In this document: piece by piece, positions 27,146 to 35,366 of the stretch | How positions within the stretch are numbered: the first letter of the stretch is position 1 | Layout: each line of letters begins with the position of its first letter | Assembly (NCBI RefSeq): GCF_014202275.1 | Contig: NZ_JACHGF010000001.1 | Location: 434,001 to 498,000 of the forward strand | DNA length: 64,000 bases | DNA from: Rhabdobacter roseus | GTDB taxonomy: Bacteria; Bacteroidota; Bacteroidia; Cytophagales; Spirosomataceae | Reading direction: 5' to 3' | Notes under the pieces: model-generated | Databases searched by the model: none | Seen by the model: the letters and a program-made list of their open reading frames with translations, nothing else | What the model was told of the DNA's origin: nothing | Translations under genes and position numbers: made by a program

Positions 27146-27724
27146 CTATTTTAATCGCTTCACGTCGATTTTCCGAACTACCTCTTTTTTATCAAAAAGT
27201 ACCCTCCATACCGCGAAGGGTACTTTTTGCTCTCCAAAGCATTCCGTGGCGATGGGGCTATCCAGCGGTAGAGAGGCGTTGTATACGTACAGCGTATCGT
27301 TGAGTTTCTGAATGTTATCGGATGCCGGAAGGGTACTTCCGGCGTTGTAAGCATAGGCTTCCAGGAGTTCCCGTTCCTTGGCTTCCAGCGCTGGGTTGCT
27401 GACATCCGCCAGGCCCAGCAGGCTTATATCTACCCCGTACTCCTGTTCAAGCGCTCCGATAAGCGGTACCTGGTCCAGGTTTTGGCACAGCCGGGAGGCG
27501 TTTCCGGGCTGTTTGCTCACGGCCTCGCCGAGGGCCTTTTGGGATACTTTCACAATTTGCTTGCCCCATTCATCGATCAGCGATATTAGCTGCGCATTCG
27601 TTATGCGTTTGATCTGGCTGTCTTTCATTTCCTGTACCAGTTCCTTGGAATTACCCACGCGATTCTCCACGTTGCAGCCGAGCAAGAAAACCAAAAGAAG
27701 GAAAGTACCCGAAGATTGTTTCAT
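27146..27724 (-). CDS. Lipoprotein resembling DUF3365 (Tll0287-like)
   Basis: A 192-residue exported lipoprotein: LLLVFLLGC is a lipobox, with Cys17 as the acylated residue. The body (ALGEAVSKQPGNASRLCQ, then YGVDISLLGLADVSNPA, then LPLDSPIATECFGEQ) has the order of DUF3365 proteins, PAS-like periplasmic domains that often bind heme c through a CxxCH before the C-terminus. Here the position of that motif reads CFGEQ, so the heme site is missing. I infer a sensory or structural lipoprotein. The family call is tentative and rests on the pattern of conserved words. It faces xylB tail to tail. Confidence 0.55.
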   Translation of the reverse strand: MKQSSGTFLLLVFLLGCNVENRVGNSKELVQEMKDSQIKRITNAQLISLIDEWGKQIVKVSQKALGEAVSKQPGNASRLCQNLDQVPLIGALEQEYGVDISLLGLADVSNPALEAKERELLEAYAYNAGSTLPASDNIQKLNDTLYVYNASLPLDSPIATECFGEQKVPFAVWRVLFDKKEVVRKIDVKRLK

Positions 27725-27833
27725 ACGTTACATATAGATTTTAGGCAAAGCAAAGAAAGCACAAAGCTCATAAAGGAAACCTCATTGGGGTGGTGGTAAG
27801 TTCGGAAAATATTCCGGATTCCTACATAATGCG

Positions 27834-27841
27834 TATCTTTG
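27834..27841 (+). promoter_or_regulatory. prfA promoter -7 box
   Basis: TATCTTTG is an exact TAnnTTTG match, ending 25 bases before the prfA ATG. No convincing -33 TTG is seen at the ideal distance. Confidence 0.5.
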
Positions 27842-27866
27842 TGGCCTTGATTGACGAAGACAGACC

Positions 27867-28940
27867 ATGCAAGATAAATTAGAAGCCATAAAAGAGCGGT
27901 TCGAGGAAGTAGAGCAGCAGATTGTGCAGCCCGAGGTAGCCTCCAATGCCGCTCGTTTTTCTAAGCTGAGCAAAGAATACAAAGACCTGGGGCGGATCGT
28001 AGAGCAGTACAAAATCTACCAGAAGCTCCTCAAAGACATCGCCGGAGCCAAAGAACTTCTCACCACCGAGAAGGACGAAGAACTGCGCGAGATGGCCAAA
28101 GAAGAAATGAATGCGTTGGTTCCTCAAAAAGAGCAGGTGGAAACGCTACTCAAAGAAATGCTAATCCCGAAAGACCCGAACGACAGCCGGAATAGTATTC
28201 TGGAAATACGCGGTGGAACGGGCGGCGACGAGGCGGCCATCTTCGCCGGGGATTTGTTTCGGATGTACCAGCGCTTCTGCGAGCGGATGGGTTGGCGGAT
28301 GTCGGTGATGGACTATACGGAGGGAAGCAACGGCGGCTACAAGGAGATTATCTGCAAGGTAGAGGGGGAGGATGTGTACGGCAAGCTGAAGTTTGAGTCG
28401 GGGGTGCACCGGGTGCAGCGGGTACCCGTGACGGAGTCGCAGGGACGGGTGCATACGTCGGCCGCTACGGTGGCTGTACTACCCGAGGCCGAAGAAGTAG
28501 ACGTGGAGATCAACATGAACGACGTGCGCATCGATACCTTCAACTCCTCGGGAGCGGGTGGGCAGTCCGTTAACACCACCTACTCGGCCGTACGGCTTAC
28601 GCACATCCCATCGGGCCTGGTGGTGAGCTGCCAGGACGAACGTTCGCAGCTTAAGAACAAGGACAAGGCGCTGGGAGTACTTCGCTCACGCCTGTACGAA
28701 ATGGAGCTACGCAAACAGCAGGATGCCATCAGCTCGCAGCGCCGAAGCATGGTGGGCAGCGGCGACCGCTCCGACAAGATACGTACCTACAACTACCCCC
28801 AAAGCCGCGTGACGGACCATCGGATTGGCTACACGGTGTACAACCTGCCTACGGTGATGGAGGGGGAAATCGGGGATTTTATTGAGCAACTGCGCATTGC
28901 CGAAAACGCCGAGCGCATGCAGGAAGGCGAGACCGTTTAA
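27867..28940 (+). CDS. prfA: Peptide chain release factor 1
   Basis: A 357-residue class I release factor that reads UAA and UAG in the ribosomal A site and triggers release of the peptide. The peptidyl-transferase GGQ is at 231-233 in SSGAGGQSVNTT, and the codon-reading tripeptide is PVT at 187-189 (PAT in E. coli), which separates RF1 from RF2 (SPF). The glutamine of GGQ is the site normally methylated by PrmC. Length and order are normal. Its ATG follows a consensus -7 box by 25 bases, and a GTAC hairpin follows the gene. Essential in most bacteria. Confidence 0.97.
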   Translation: MQDKLEAIKERFEEVEQQIVQPEVASNAARFSKLSKEYKDLGRIVEQYKIYQKLLKDIAGAKELLTTEKDEELREMAKEEMNALVPQKEQVETLLKEMLIPKDPNDSRNSILEIRGGTGGDEAAIFAGDLFRMYQRFCERMGWRMSVMDYTEGSNGGYKEIICKVEGEDVYGKLKFESGVHRVQRVPVTESQGRVHTSAATVAVLPEAEEVDVEINMNDVRIDTFNSSGAGGQSVNTTYSAVRLTHIPSGLVVSCQDERSQLKNKDKALGVLRSRLYEMELRKQQDAISSQRRSMVGSGDRSDKIRTYNYPQSRVTDHRIGYTVYNLPTVMEGEIGDFIEQLRIAENAERMQEGETV

Positions 28941-28979
28941 CTTTCATGAAGGTACATTATGAAGGTACCTTTGGTAGAC

Positions 28980-29004
28980 GAAGGTACCCCTGAAAAGTAC
29001 CTTC
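28980..29004 (+). terminator. GTAC-word hairpin between prfA and the sigma gene
   Basis: GAAGGTAC (28980-28987) and GTACCTTC (28997-29004) pair perfectly around a nine-base loop in the convergent spacer. Four GTAC words crowd into about 55 bases here. It may serve both converging genes. Confidence 0.45.
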
Positions 29005-29019
29005 CAGACGGCATCAGGT

Positions 29020-29619
29020 TTATAATTGCTCGTTCCACAGCTCCCGGAGCTGATCCATGCACTTGTACTTTTTTCGGGAAATTTTCTTGGGGTCGGTTTC
29101 GCCCAGTTGCTGGGCTATTTCACCAATCTTTTTACCCTCCAGGCCCCACATCAGCAGGATTTTACGGCAGAGTGGGCACATTTTGTTCATGATCCGGGCC
29201 ACCTGGCTGGCGCGCTCCTGGGCCTCGTAAGTCATTTCCAGGTTGGCGCTGGTGTCTTCTACCTCCGCCATTTCATCGTAGTACTGTATGGCCTTCGAGT
29301 GCTTCTTACGAACACTATCTATCATTTTGAAATAATAGATTTGGTAAAGGTAAGACGATAGCTTACTCTCTCCCCGAAAGGTACCGCTTTCAATTTGCTG
29401 AATCACGGCCATGATCGTATCGGTAAAGGTGTCCTTGGCTACGTCTTCGGAAATGCGGAGCTGCCGGTGCAGCTTGTAAATGTACGATACGTGGTGATGG
29501 ATGAGCGAGCGGGTGGCTTCTTCACGCGTGCGCCCTCCGGTCAGAATATCCGTAATGATCTGTTCGTCAGAGGAGTAGGTAATGAATTTCACTTTCGTTG
29601 AGATAAATGGTGTGGACAT
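29020..29619 (-). CDS. ECF-type RNA polymerase sigma factor
   Basis: A 199-residue sigma-70 family protein with region 2 (about 35-105, including ISEDVAKDTFTDTIMAV and SSYLYQIYYFKMIDSVRK) and region 4 (about 140-195, GLEGKKIGEIAQQLG as the HTH). Region 3 is absent, so it belongs to the extracytoplasmic-function class. It would direct RNA polymerase to a small regulon. No anti-sigma factor is adjacent, which is unusual, but a histidine kinase/LytTR pair lies just upstream on the same strand. CPLCRK precedes the HTH; two cysteines there could sense redox state or metal, which is speculative. Confidence 0.88.
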   Translation of the reverse strand: MSTPFISTKVKFITYSSDEQIITDILTGGRTREEATRSLIHHHVSYIYKLHRQLRISEDVAKDTFTDTIMAVIQQIESGTFRGESKLSSYLYQIYYFKMIDSVRKKHSKAIQYYDEMAEVEDTSANLEMTYEAQERASQVARIMNKMCPLCRKILLMWGLEGKKIGEIAQQLGETDPKKISRKKYKCMDQLRELWNEQL

Positions 29620-29827
29620 AGGCCAAGATTTAGGACTGTCGGTGGAAGAGGGTTTTCAGAGGTTTGTGTATGTCGGGATAGCGTAAGATCTGGTCACTAG
29701 AGCGTGCGTTTGGTTTTGCTAAGGTAACATAGCGTTTACTTCTATCTCGGAGTATTGTACATGAATGGTGCTATTATGTATGTGAATAACCAAATGTGAG
29801 TCCGCTACGAATCGCTTCGAAAAGTAC

Positions 29828-30625
29828 CTACCTAAAGTTGAAGTGATGAAAGAATTCATCCTTGTAATTTCGCCCCAGCGAGATCTCAAAATCCCCTACT
29901 TTGATTTCATAATCGTTAAAGGATTCGACCCGGTCCAGGTTGACGGCGAAGGAGCGGTGCGTACGTACCAGGTTATTCAGCGACAATCGGTCCAGGATAT
30001 TGCCCAGCGACTGCCGGAGCGCAAACTTCTGGGTGCTGGTCTGGATGATGGTGTAGTTATTCTCCGCTTCCAGAAACAGAATATCGCCCAGCGCTATCTT
30101 GATAAAGCGGTAGTTGCTTTTGATAAAAATGTGATCGTTTACCTGAAGAATCGTTTCCCGATTAGGAGTTTCGCGGGTGCCCGAGGTACCTTCCGTCAGG
30201 TCTGGGTTTTTAGGCTTGGCCGCTGGCGAGGCGGCGCTACTGCGTAACGCAAAATTATTGATAGCCATTTCGATGGCCATGCGTAGGTTGGTGAGGTTGT
30301 AGGGCTTAGGAATGTAGGCCGCCGGGTAGGTTTGCTTGGCTCTTTCCAGGGTGTCGTGGTCGGCCAGGGCCGTCAGGTAGATAATGGGAATAGCCCGAAT
30401 GGCCATAACGCGCTGTACCGTCTCGATGCCATCCCAGTTGCCTTTGATGTTGATATCACAGATCAGCAGATCAATATTCTCCTTTTGAAAAATATCGAGT
30501 GCCGCCGGACCGTTGTTAGCGACGCCCGCAATCAGGTACCCTTCGGCGGTCAGGGTATCACTCAGTTCCATCGCTAGTATCGCTTCGTCCTCTACCAGCA
30601 GTATCGAAATTTTGCTCTGGGTCAT
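29828..30625 (-). CDS. LytTR family response regulator
   Basis: A 265-residue regulator with a receiver domain (about 7-122; phospho-acceptor Asp57 in LLICDINIKG, Lys in IPKPYN) and a C-terminal LytTR DNA-binding domain (about 165-262, with FLEAENNYTIIQT and LVRTHRSFAVNLD). A flexible Ala/Pro-rich linker joins them. It lies 17 bases after the histidine kinase gene, so the two form a cognate two-component system. LytTR regulators in this phylum often control surface polysaccharide or envelope genes. The target is unknown. Confidence 0.93.
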   Translation of the reverse strand: MTQSKISILLVEDEAILAMELSDTLTAEGYLIAGVANNGPAALDIFQKENIDLLICDINIKGNWDGIETVQRVMAIRAIPIIYLTALADHDTLERAKQTYPAAYIPKPYNLTNLRMAIEMAINNFALRSSAASPAAKPKNPDLTEGTSGTRETPNRETILQVNDHIFIKSNYRFIKIALGDILFLEAENNYTIIQTSTQKFALRQSLGNILDRLSLNNLVRTHRSFAVNLDRVESFNDYEIKVGDFEISLGRNYKDEFFHHFNFR

Positions 30626-30642
30626 GAGATCATGAATTGGTA

Positions 30643-32472
30643 TTAAGCTGCTTTTCTAAGGTTTTGGGAAGGTATGTGCAGGTAATAGTGCATTCCGTCC
30701 GTATTCTCGATTCGGAATTCTCCGCCCGTTTGTTCACTCAGATTTGTGATAAGACGCTTCCCGAACGAGTTGCTCGTTTTTTTCCATTCGATCGGGTCCA
30801 CACCGGGGCCGTTATCCTTCACTTCCAGCGTTATTCCGTCGTTGTTTCTTAGGTTTATGATGAGCATGGGGCGTTGAACACCTTCGTAGGCGTGCTTAAA
30901 TGAGTTTGTCAGCAGCTCGTTGATAATTAGCCCAATGGGTATGGCCAGATCTACATCCAGCTGGGTACGTTCTACGTCTATGCGGAGGTCAAAGGCGTCA
31001 CGGTCGTAGCCGTAGCTTTGCATCAGGTTCTCGGCCAGGTCGATGATGTACTCGCGTATATTCACACTCGTGACGTGGTCGGTTTGGTACAAGCGCTGGT
31101 GGATCAGCGACATGGCTTCTACCCGTTGCTGGCCTTCCCGCACGGCTTTAGCCGCCGACACTTCCGTAATGCGGTTGGATTGTAATTTCAAAAGGCCCGA
31201 TACAATCGCCAGGTTGTTTTTCACGCGGTGGTGCAGCTCCTTCATCATCAGCTTCAGCTGGGCCGACTGCTCCGCAATCTGCTCCTTGCTACGCCGGAGC
31301 CGCACGTACTGCCAGGCCATCACGCCTAGCAGCAGCAGCAGCAGCAGCAGGCTGGCGCTCAGCAGCAGCGTTTGGCGTTGTTTGGCTTGATGCTGTACGT
31401 TGAGCTGTTCAATCTGTAACTCTTTTTGCTTGGTTTCAAACTGCGTCTCCAGCTCGGCTATCTGTCTTTTTTTCTGGAGGTCGGTGAGGCTGTCGCCGTA
31501 GGCCTCTTTGAGGCGGTAGTTGTGCAGGGCCGCCTGGTAGTCACGCTTTTTTTCGTACGCTTCGCTCAGAATACCGTGCACTTCGGCGTAGTGCTCAAAC
31601 TGCCCGGAGGTCTTGGGTACCAGCGCCAGGCCTTTCTGGGCGTAGGCAATGGCCTGATCTACCTGGTTCTTGCCCATCAGGGCGTAGGGGAGGTTCATGT
31701 ACAGGTAGAGCCGGTAGTAGTCATCGTTGATCTTTTCGACGTAGTTCTCAAACTCCTGGTAGCGCTCCAGCGACTCGTCAAAAAGCCCCAGGTTCTTGTA
31801 CGAAATGGCCGAGTTCAGCAGTGAGCTGTAGTAGCGGTCTTCGTTTTGGGTTTCGCGGTAGAGTTGCAGGGCTTTATTGATGTACTCCAACGACTGGTTG
31901 GGCTGTTTGCGCTTGCCGTAGATGTTGGACAGTTCATTGTAAATATTACCCATCATCACCTTGCTTTTGGTAGACTCCGGGTAGTTTTTCAGCAAGGCTT
32001 CGGCCCGAACCAGGTACCGCTCCGATGCCTCCAGGTTGTCTTCTTTAAAGTGTACGTGGCTCACGCGAACCAAGCTTTCGGCGGCTTCCAAGGTGTACCC
32101 TTTTTTCAAAAAGAGGTCATAGGCTTGCAGCAGCAAGCGAACGGCTTCCGGAAATTTTTCATTCGCGTGGGCCACAATCCCGTTGGCTTTGACAACACAA
32201 GCCGCTGCATAAGCCGACGGGGTTGTTTGGTTCAGTTCTTCGGCTTGTCGAATAAGCCCGTACGCTTCCTCGATTTTACCCTGGTCGAAGGCGATCTGCG
32301 TGGCGTAGTCACACAACGCCACTATTTTGGTGGAGTCGTTGGGTAGTTGAGCAATGCGCTCAGGTACCTGAGCGGTAGCCAGCGATACTGTTAGCACAAG
32401 GACCAAGGTAGCTTGACCCCAAAAGGCGGAAACCGGACTGACCAATTTAGCGGAGAAGAAAGGCGTAGTCAA
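30643..32472 (-). CDS. TPR sensor histidine kinase (HisKA_2 type)
   Basis: A 609-residue membrane kinase. A signal segment (LVLVLTVSLATAQ) leads into about seven tetratricopeptide repeats in the periplasm (about 40-340), a coiled coil, one membrane helix (ASLLLLLLLLGVMAWQYV) and a cytoplasmic HisKA_2 dimerisation domain with His414 in ELHHRVKNN, followed by an HATPase domain (NELLTNSFKHAY and DNGPGVD). This HisKA_2/TPR type is common in Cytophagales and pairs with LytTR regulators, as here, where the regulator follows by 17 bases. The TPR part probably senses a protein partner. A GCT/AGC repeat encodes part of the membrane helix. Confidence 0.93.
   Translation of the reverse strand: MTTPFFSAKLVSPVSAFWGQATLVLVLTVSLATAQVPERIAQLPNDSTKIVALCDYATQIAFDQGKIEEAYGLIRQAEELNQTTPSAYAAACVVKANGIVAHANEKFPEAVRLLLQAYDLFLKKGYTLEAAESLVRVSHVHFKEDNLEASERYLVRAEALLKNYPESTKSKVMMGNIYNELSNIYGKRKQPNQSLEYINKALQLYRETQNEDRYYSSLLNSAISYKNLGLFDESLERYQEFENYVEKINDDYYRLYLYMNLPYALMGKNQVDQAIAYAQKGLALVPKTSGQFEHYAEVHGILSEAYEKKRDYQAALHNYRLKEAYGDSLTDLQKKRQIAELETQFETKQKELQIEQLNVQHQAKQRQTLLLSASLLLLLLLLGVMAWQYVRLRRSKEQIAEQSAQLKLMMKELHHRVKNNLAIVSGLLKLQSNRITEVSAAKAVREGQQRVEAMSLIHQRLYQTDHVTSVNIREYIIDLAENLMQSYGYDRDAFDLRIDVERTQLDVDLAIPIGLIINELLTNSFKHAYEGVQRPMLIINLRNNDGITLEVKDNGPGVDPIEWKKTSNSFGKRLITNLSEQTGGEFRIENTDGMHYYLHIPSQNLRKAA
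31328..31350. repeat. AGC trinucleotide repeat in a kinase gene
   Basis: Seven AGC units plus two bases, read on the minus strand as consecutive leucine codons of the kinase membrane helix. Changes in copy number keep the frame and would only alter helix length. Confidence 0.9.
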
Positions 32473-32626
32473 CGTGGAAAGCTATAAGATGATTTGGTCT
32501 GGACAGGGAGTAACTAAAAGCGCTGTTTTATATACTCTATAAAAGCCATAAGATACTATCAGTTACCTGTTTATTATGGTTTTTTTTATCACAAATTCTA
32601 GATTTAATAAAATATTTTATAAAAAA

Positions 32627-33190
32627 CTATTTGCTGAATAGCTTGGGATAGGTACCGGTTTTGTATTGATCAAATTGCTCCTTTTGGTGGTAGTTGTCGC
32701 CAAAGAAAGTAATGATCTCGTGAAATTCTTTAGCCTTAAGATACCCAGGCAGTGGCTGGATCATCTCCATTTTCTCGTCCAGAAATACCGTAGTGGGGTA
32801 GCTGGGGCGGTTGTTGGTGAGGCTGAGGGCCAGCTGGTGTACACCGCCGTTGCCCTGCGGTACAAACTCGAAGCGCTGCTCGCCTACCTGCACGGCATCG
32901 CGCTGCTCGGCGTTGAACTTCACGGCGTAGTACTTCTGGCCCACGTACTCCACCACCCGGGCGTCGGTGTAGGTTTCGCGGTCCATGACTTTGCACCAGC
33001 CGCACCAATCGGTATAAATATCAATGAGCCATTTGCGGGGCTCGTGTTGGTGGAGCGCGTACGCCTGCTCCATGGTCAGCCATTCGATCTTGCCCGGCTT
33101 GGGGCGGGGCGAGGCCGTCTCGGCCCGAAGCGCCATGAGCAGGGCGATCAGGCAAACGGCCAGAATAGCTCCGGTAAGTAGTCGTATCAT
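32627..33190 (-). CDS. Thioredoxin-fold protein with WCGWC site
   Basis: A 187-residue exported protein with an N-terminal hydrophobic anchor (LLTGAILAVCLIALLMAL) and a thioredoxin fold. The active site is TDWCGWCKVMD, with Cys63 and Cys66 as the redox pair, and the cis-proline loop is RPSYPTTVFLDE. It resembles the DUF255/thioredoxin_7 group that includes parts of DsbD-like systems. It probably reduces or isomerises disulfides in the periplasm. The next gene upstream on this strand is 81 bases away. A 154-base AT-rich spacer separates it from the kinase gene start; a weak hairpin lies at 32526-32544. Confidence 0.87.
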   Translation of the reverse strand: MIRLLTGAILAVCLIALLMALRAETASPRPKPGKIEWLTMEQAYALHQHEPRKWLIDIYTDWCGWCKVMDRETYTDARVVEYVGQKYYAVKFNAEQRDAVQVGEQRFEFVPQGNGGVHQLALSLTNNRPSYPTTVFLDEKMEMIQPLPGYLKAKEFHEIITFFGDNYHQKEQFDQYKTGTYPKLFSK

Positions 33191-33271
33191 GGAATGAGAA
33201 AGAGAATGTCAAAGGGTACTTATCAACATTAAACTACCAAAAAGCGTGCCCAACTAAAAAAAACGGCTGAC

Positions 33272-33634
33272 TTAGTCGGTAAAAGGCGCATCGCTTTCCA
33301 CTTCTTCCACCACCGACTCCCCCGAGGAGCCGTCGCCGCTGGTCCACTGCCAGGTTTCGTGCAGCCGAAGGCGGCCGTCGGGCAATAGCTCCGGCACCGA
33401 GCGGCAGGTACCTGTCCTGAGCTCCCCGGCGGCGTTGAGGTGCTGGTAGCGCATGTCAAGGGTGCTCTGGGCGTCGGCCTTGGCGATCAGGTACCCCTTC
33501 ACTACGTCGCCCCCGGCGTACTCGGCCCACACGAGGTCGTCTTGCTGGTAATAATAGAAGAGCGTGTGGTCGTCTACGTCGCCGTTGTCGGTCGTGGTTA
33601 CGGAGCGAAATATTTTATGGTTATAGCTAATCAT
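33272..33634 (-). CDS. Conserved hypothetical protein (often labelled N-acetylglutamate synthase-like)
   Basis: A 120-residue soluble protein beginning MISYNHKIFRSVTTTDNGDV and containing GGDVVKGYLIAK, DMRYQHLNAAGELRTG and RLHETWQWTSGDGSSGES. These words recur in a small family common in Bacteroidota, frequently annotated as N-acetylglutamate synthase although it has no GNAT fold. It looks like a small beta-barrel (lipocalin-like) with repeated strands. I do not assign a function. No signal peptide is present. It is separate from its neighbours by about 80 bases on each side. Confidence 0.7.
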   Translation of the reverse strand: MISYNHKIFRSVTTTDNGDVDDHTLFYYYQQDDLVWAEYAGGDVVKGYLIAKADAQSTLDMRYQHLNAAGELRTGTCRSVPELLPDGRLRLHETWQWTSGDGSSGESVVEEVESDAPFTD

Positions 33635-33718
33635 AAAGTACCTTAGGAAGTGAGTTCGGAATGTCGAAGTTAAGTAACTTTATACGATAAAAACAACCTT
33701 TACGGATCACAGGTACTT

Positions 33719-34090
33719 ATGAAAATAAATCAGGTTATTCCGATTCTCCGTATTTTTGACGAAGCCAAGGCTTTTGAGTTTTACCTGGATTGGCTAGGCT
33801 TCACCGTCGACTGGACGCACCGTTTCGAGGAAGGTACCCCGCTGTACATGCAGATTTCCCAAGCGGGCATGACCCTGCACCTCAGCGAGCACCACGGCGA
33901 CAGCACCCCCGGTATCAAGGTATTCCTGGCCTGCGAAGGACTGGCGGAATTCCACGCCGAGCTGATCGCTAAGAAGTACAAGTACAACCGCCCCGGCCTG
34001 GAAACTGCTTTCTGGAATGCTCTGACGATGGAAGTCAACGATCCCTTTGGCAACAAGCTACTATTTAGCGAAGCCCTCCCTACCGCCTAG
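33719..34090 (+). CDS. Glyoxalase/bleomycin-resistance (VOC) family protein
   Basis: A 123-residue VOC-superfamily protein: IPILRIFDEAKAFEFYLDWLGF is split here as the first beta-alpha-beta unit, LYMQISQAGMTLHLSEHHGD is the central strand pair and MEVNDPFGNKLLFSE the C-terminal strands. The layout matches bleomycin-binding proteins (Ble/BLMT type), which sequester glycopeptide antibiotics as dimers, but many relatives have other roles. The 3' end overlaps the convergent DMT transporter gene by 11 bases. The start at ATG 33719 fits the family, which begins at the first strand. Confidence 0.85.
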   Translation: MKINQVIPILRIFDEAKAFEFYLDWLGFTVDWTHRFEEGTPLYMQISQAGMTLHLSEHHGDSTPGIKVFLACEGLAEFHAELIAKKYKYNRPGLETAFWNALTMEVNDPFGNKLLFSEALPTA

Positions 34091-35051
34091 GCCGCAGCGA
34101 CACCAGCAGCCCGCCGCCAATGATGAGCGCCATGCCTAGTAGCGTGAGCAGGTCGGGGAAGGGGTCGCCGATGAACTGCCCCAGCAGCGCGGCAAACAGG
34201 ATGTTGGTATAGCCCACGGCCGCTACGCGTCCGGCTTTATCGTAGGTAAAGGCCTGCGTCAAAAGTACCTGTCCCACCAGGGCAATCACCCCGAGCGCCA
34301 GGAGGCCCAGCCATTGGTACAGCTCGGTGGGCCAGCGAAAAGTACCCAACAGAAAATCGAGGCTGCTGTGGGGGAAGTAGGTACCCAGGCTCATGGAAAT
34401 CAGGGGCATCACCAGGCCCGATAGCATGAACGACAGCACGATGGTGCGGGTGTCGTAGTAGGTACTTAGCTGCCGGATGGCCAGGTAGGCCACGGCCGTT
34501 AGGATGGCGTTGCTGATCCCGATGGCGTGGTTGCGGAGCGGCACCAGGAGGTCGGGCCGGAAGATGAGCAAAATGCCGACGAAGCCCGCGGCAATAGCCA
34601 GCCATTCGCGGCGGTTGAGGGTTTCGCCCACGACGAGCCACGACAGCAGCGCCAGGAAGATGGGGTAGGTATACTGGTAGGTCGTGGCGGGGCCCAGGCC
34701 CAACGCCTGCACGGCGTAGAAGTACAGGTATAGCGACAAAGTACCGATCACACCCCGAAAAATAAGCAGGCCGGGGCGACCGCCTGTTTGTTGCAAAGGG
34801 CGCTGCGCGATGCTACTCAGCACAAAAAGTACCCCCACGAGATTTCGGAAGAAAACCAGCTCTACGGTATCAAAATCGCGGCTGAGCCACTTGGCTATAG
34901 CCCCCACAATACCAAAACTAATAACGGCTCCCAGCATGAGCAAAATACCCTTACGAGAAACGGCGTCGGAGAGATAGGGTGTAGCAGACAACGGATTGGG
35001 GCCAATAAAGACAAGTGATTCAAGATTCAAAATTGCAGAATTTTGGTACAC
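34080..35051 (-). CDS. DMT (EamA) family transporter
   Basis: A protein of up to 323 residues with ten membrane helices arranged as two EamA repeats (for instance GILLMLGAVISFGIVGAIAKW and AIGISNAILTAVAYLAIRQL split within each half). These inner-membrane carriers export metabolites or drugs; the substrate is unknown. The first 33 residues are not hydrophobic and have no clear family match, so the true start may lie internally, closest to RKGILLML. It overlaps the VOC gene by 11 bases at the 3' end and is divergent from the cobalamin riboswitch unit. Confidence 0.88.
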   Translation of the reverse strand: MYQNSAILNLESLVFIGPNPLSATPYLSDAVSRKGILLMLGAVISFGIVGAIAKWLSRDFDTVELVFFRNLVGVLFVLSSIAQRPLQQTGGRPGLLIFRGVIGTLSLYLYFYAVQALGLGPATTYQYTYPIFLALLSWLVVGETLNRREWLAIAAGFVGILLIFRPDLLVPLRNHAIGISNAILTAVAYLAIRQLSTYYDTRTIVLSFMLSGLVMPLISMSLGTYFPHSSLDFLLGTFRWPTELYQWLGLLALGVIALVGQVLLTQAFTYDKAGRVAAVGYTNILFAALLGQFIGDPFPDLLTLLGMALIIGGGLLVSLRPRR

Positions 35052-35079
35052 GAACTACCATTTCTCCCAACTTTCACCG

Positions 35080-35087
35080 TACCTTTG
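35080..35087 (+). promoter_or_regulatory. Promoter -7 box of the cobalamin riboswitch unit
   Basis: TACCTTTG fits TAnnTTTG exactly and would start RNA about at 35094, just where the riboswitch aptamer begins. The box is embedded in the GTAC word. Confidence 0.55.
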
Positions 35088-35098
35088 CCCCAAGTTTT

Positions 35099-35290
35099 CG
35101 GTGCCTCATGCTCTTTTCGTGGAGCTTGTAAGGCTTAAAAGGGAATCCCGTGCAAAACGGGAACTGTCCCCGCAACTGTAAGTCTCAGTGTGAAACCGGC
35201 TCCATTCCACTCGCCACTGCGTCTGCCTGGTCAGATACGGGAAGGCGCGGCAGCCGGAGAGATAAGTCAGGAGACCTGCCGAAGATGAGC
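35099..35290 (+). promoter_or_regulatory. Cobalamin (vitamin B12) riboswitch
   Basis: The conserved core is clear in order: AAAAGGGAATCCCGTGC, then GAACTGTCCCCGCAACTGTA (the B12 box precursor stems), CCACTGC, GGGAAGG, and AGCCGGAGAGATAAGTCAGG ending in AGACCTGCC. Adenosyl- or methylcobalamin binding to this RNA normally hides the ribosome site or terminates transcription of B12 uptake genes. It sits between a -7 box and a BtuB-like receptor gene, whose start is about 77 bases downstream, the expected location. Boundaries are approximate by a few bases. Confidence 0.95.
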
Positions 35291-35366
35291 TGCCGTTTTG
35301 ATTTTCGGAGGAAAGATCTTACACGGGGATCCGTATTTTTGCATTTCGTTCAGGTAGTCACAAATT

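Noticed and set aside
31328-31350. AGC repeat as a phase-variation switch
   Set aside because: The unit is three bases, so copy changes keep the kinase frame; it can only change leucine number in the membrane helix.
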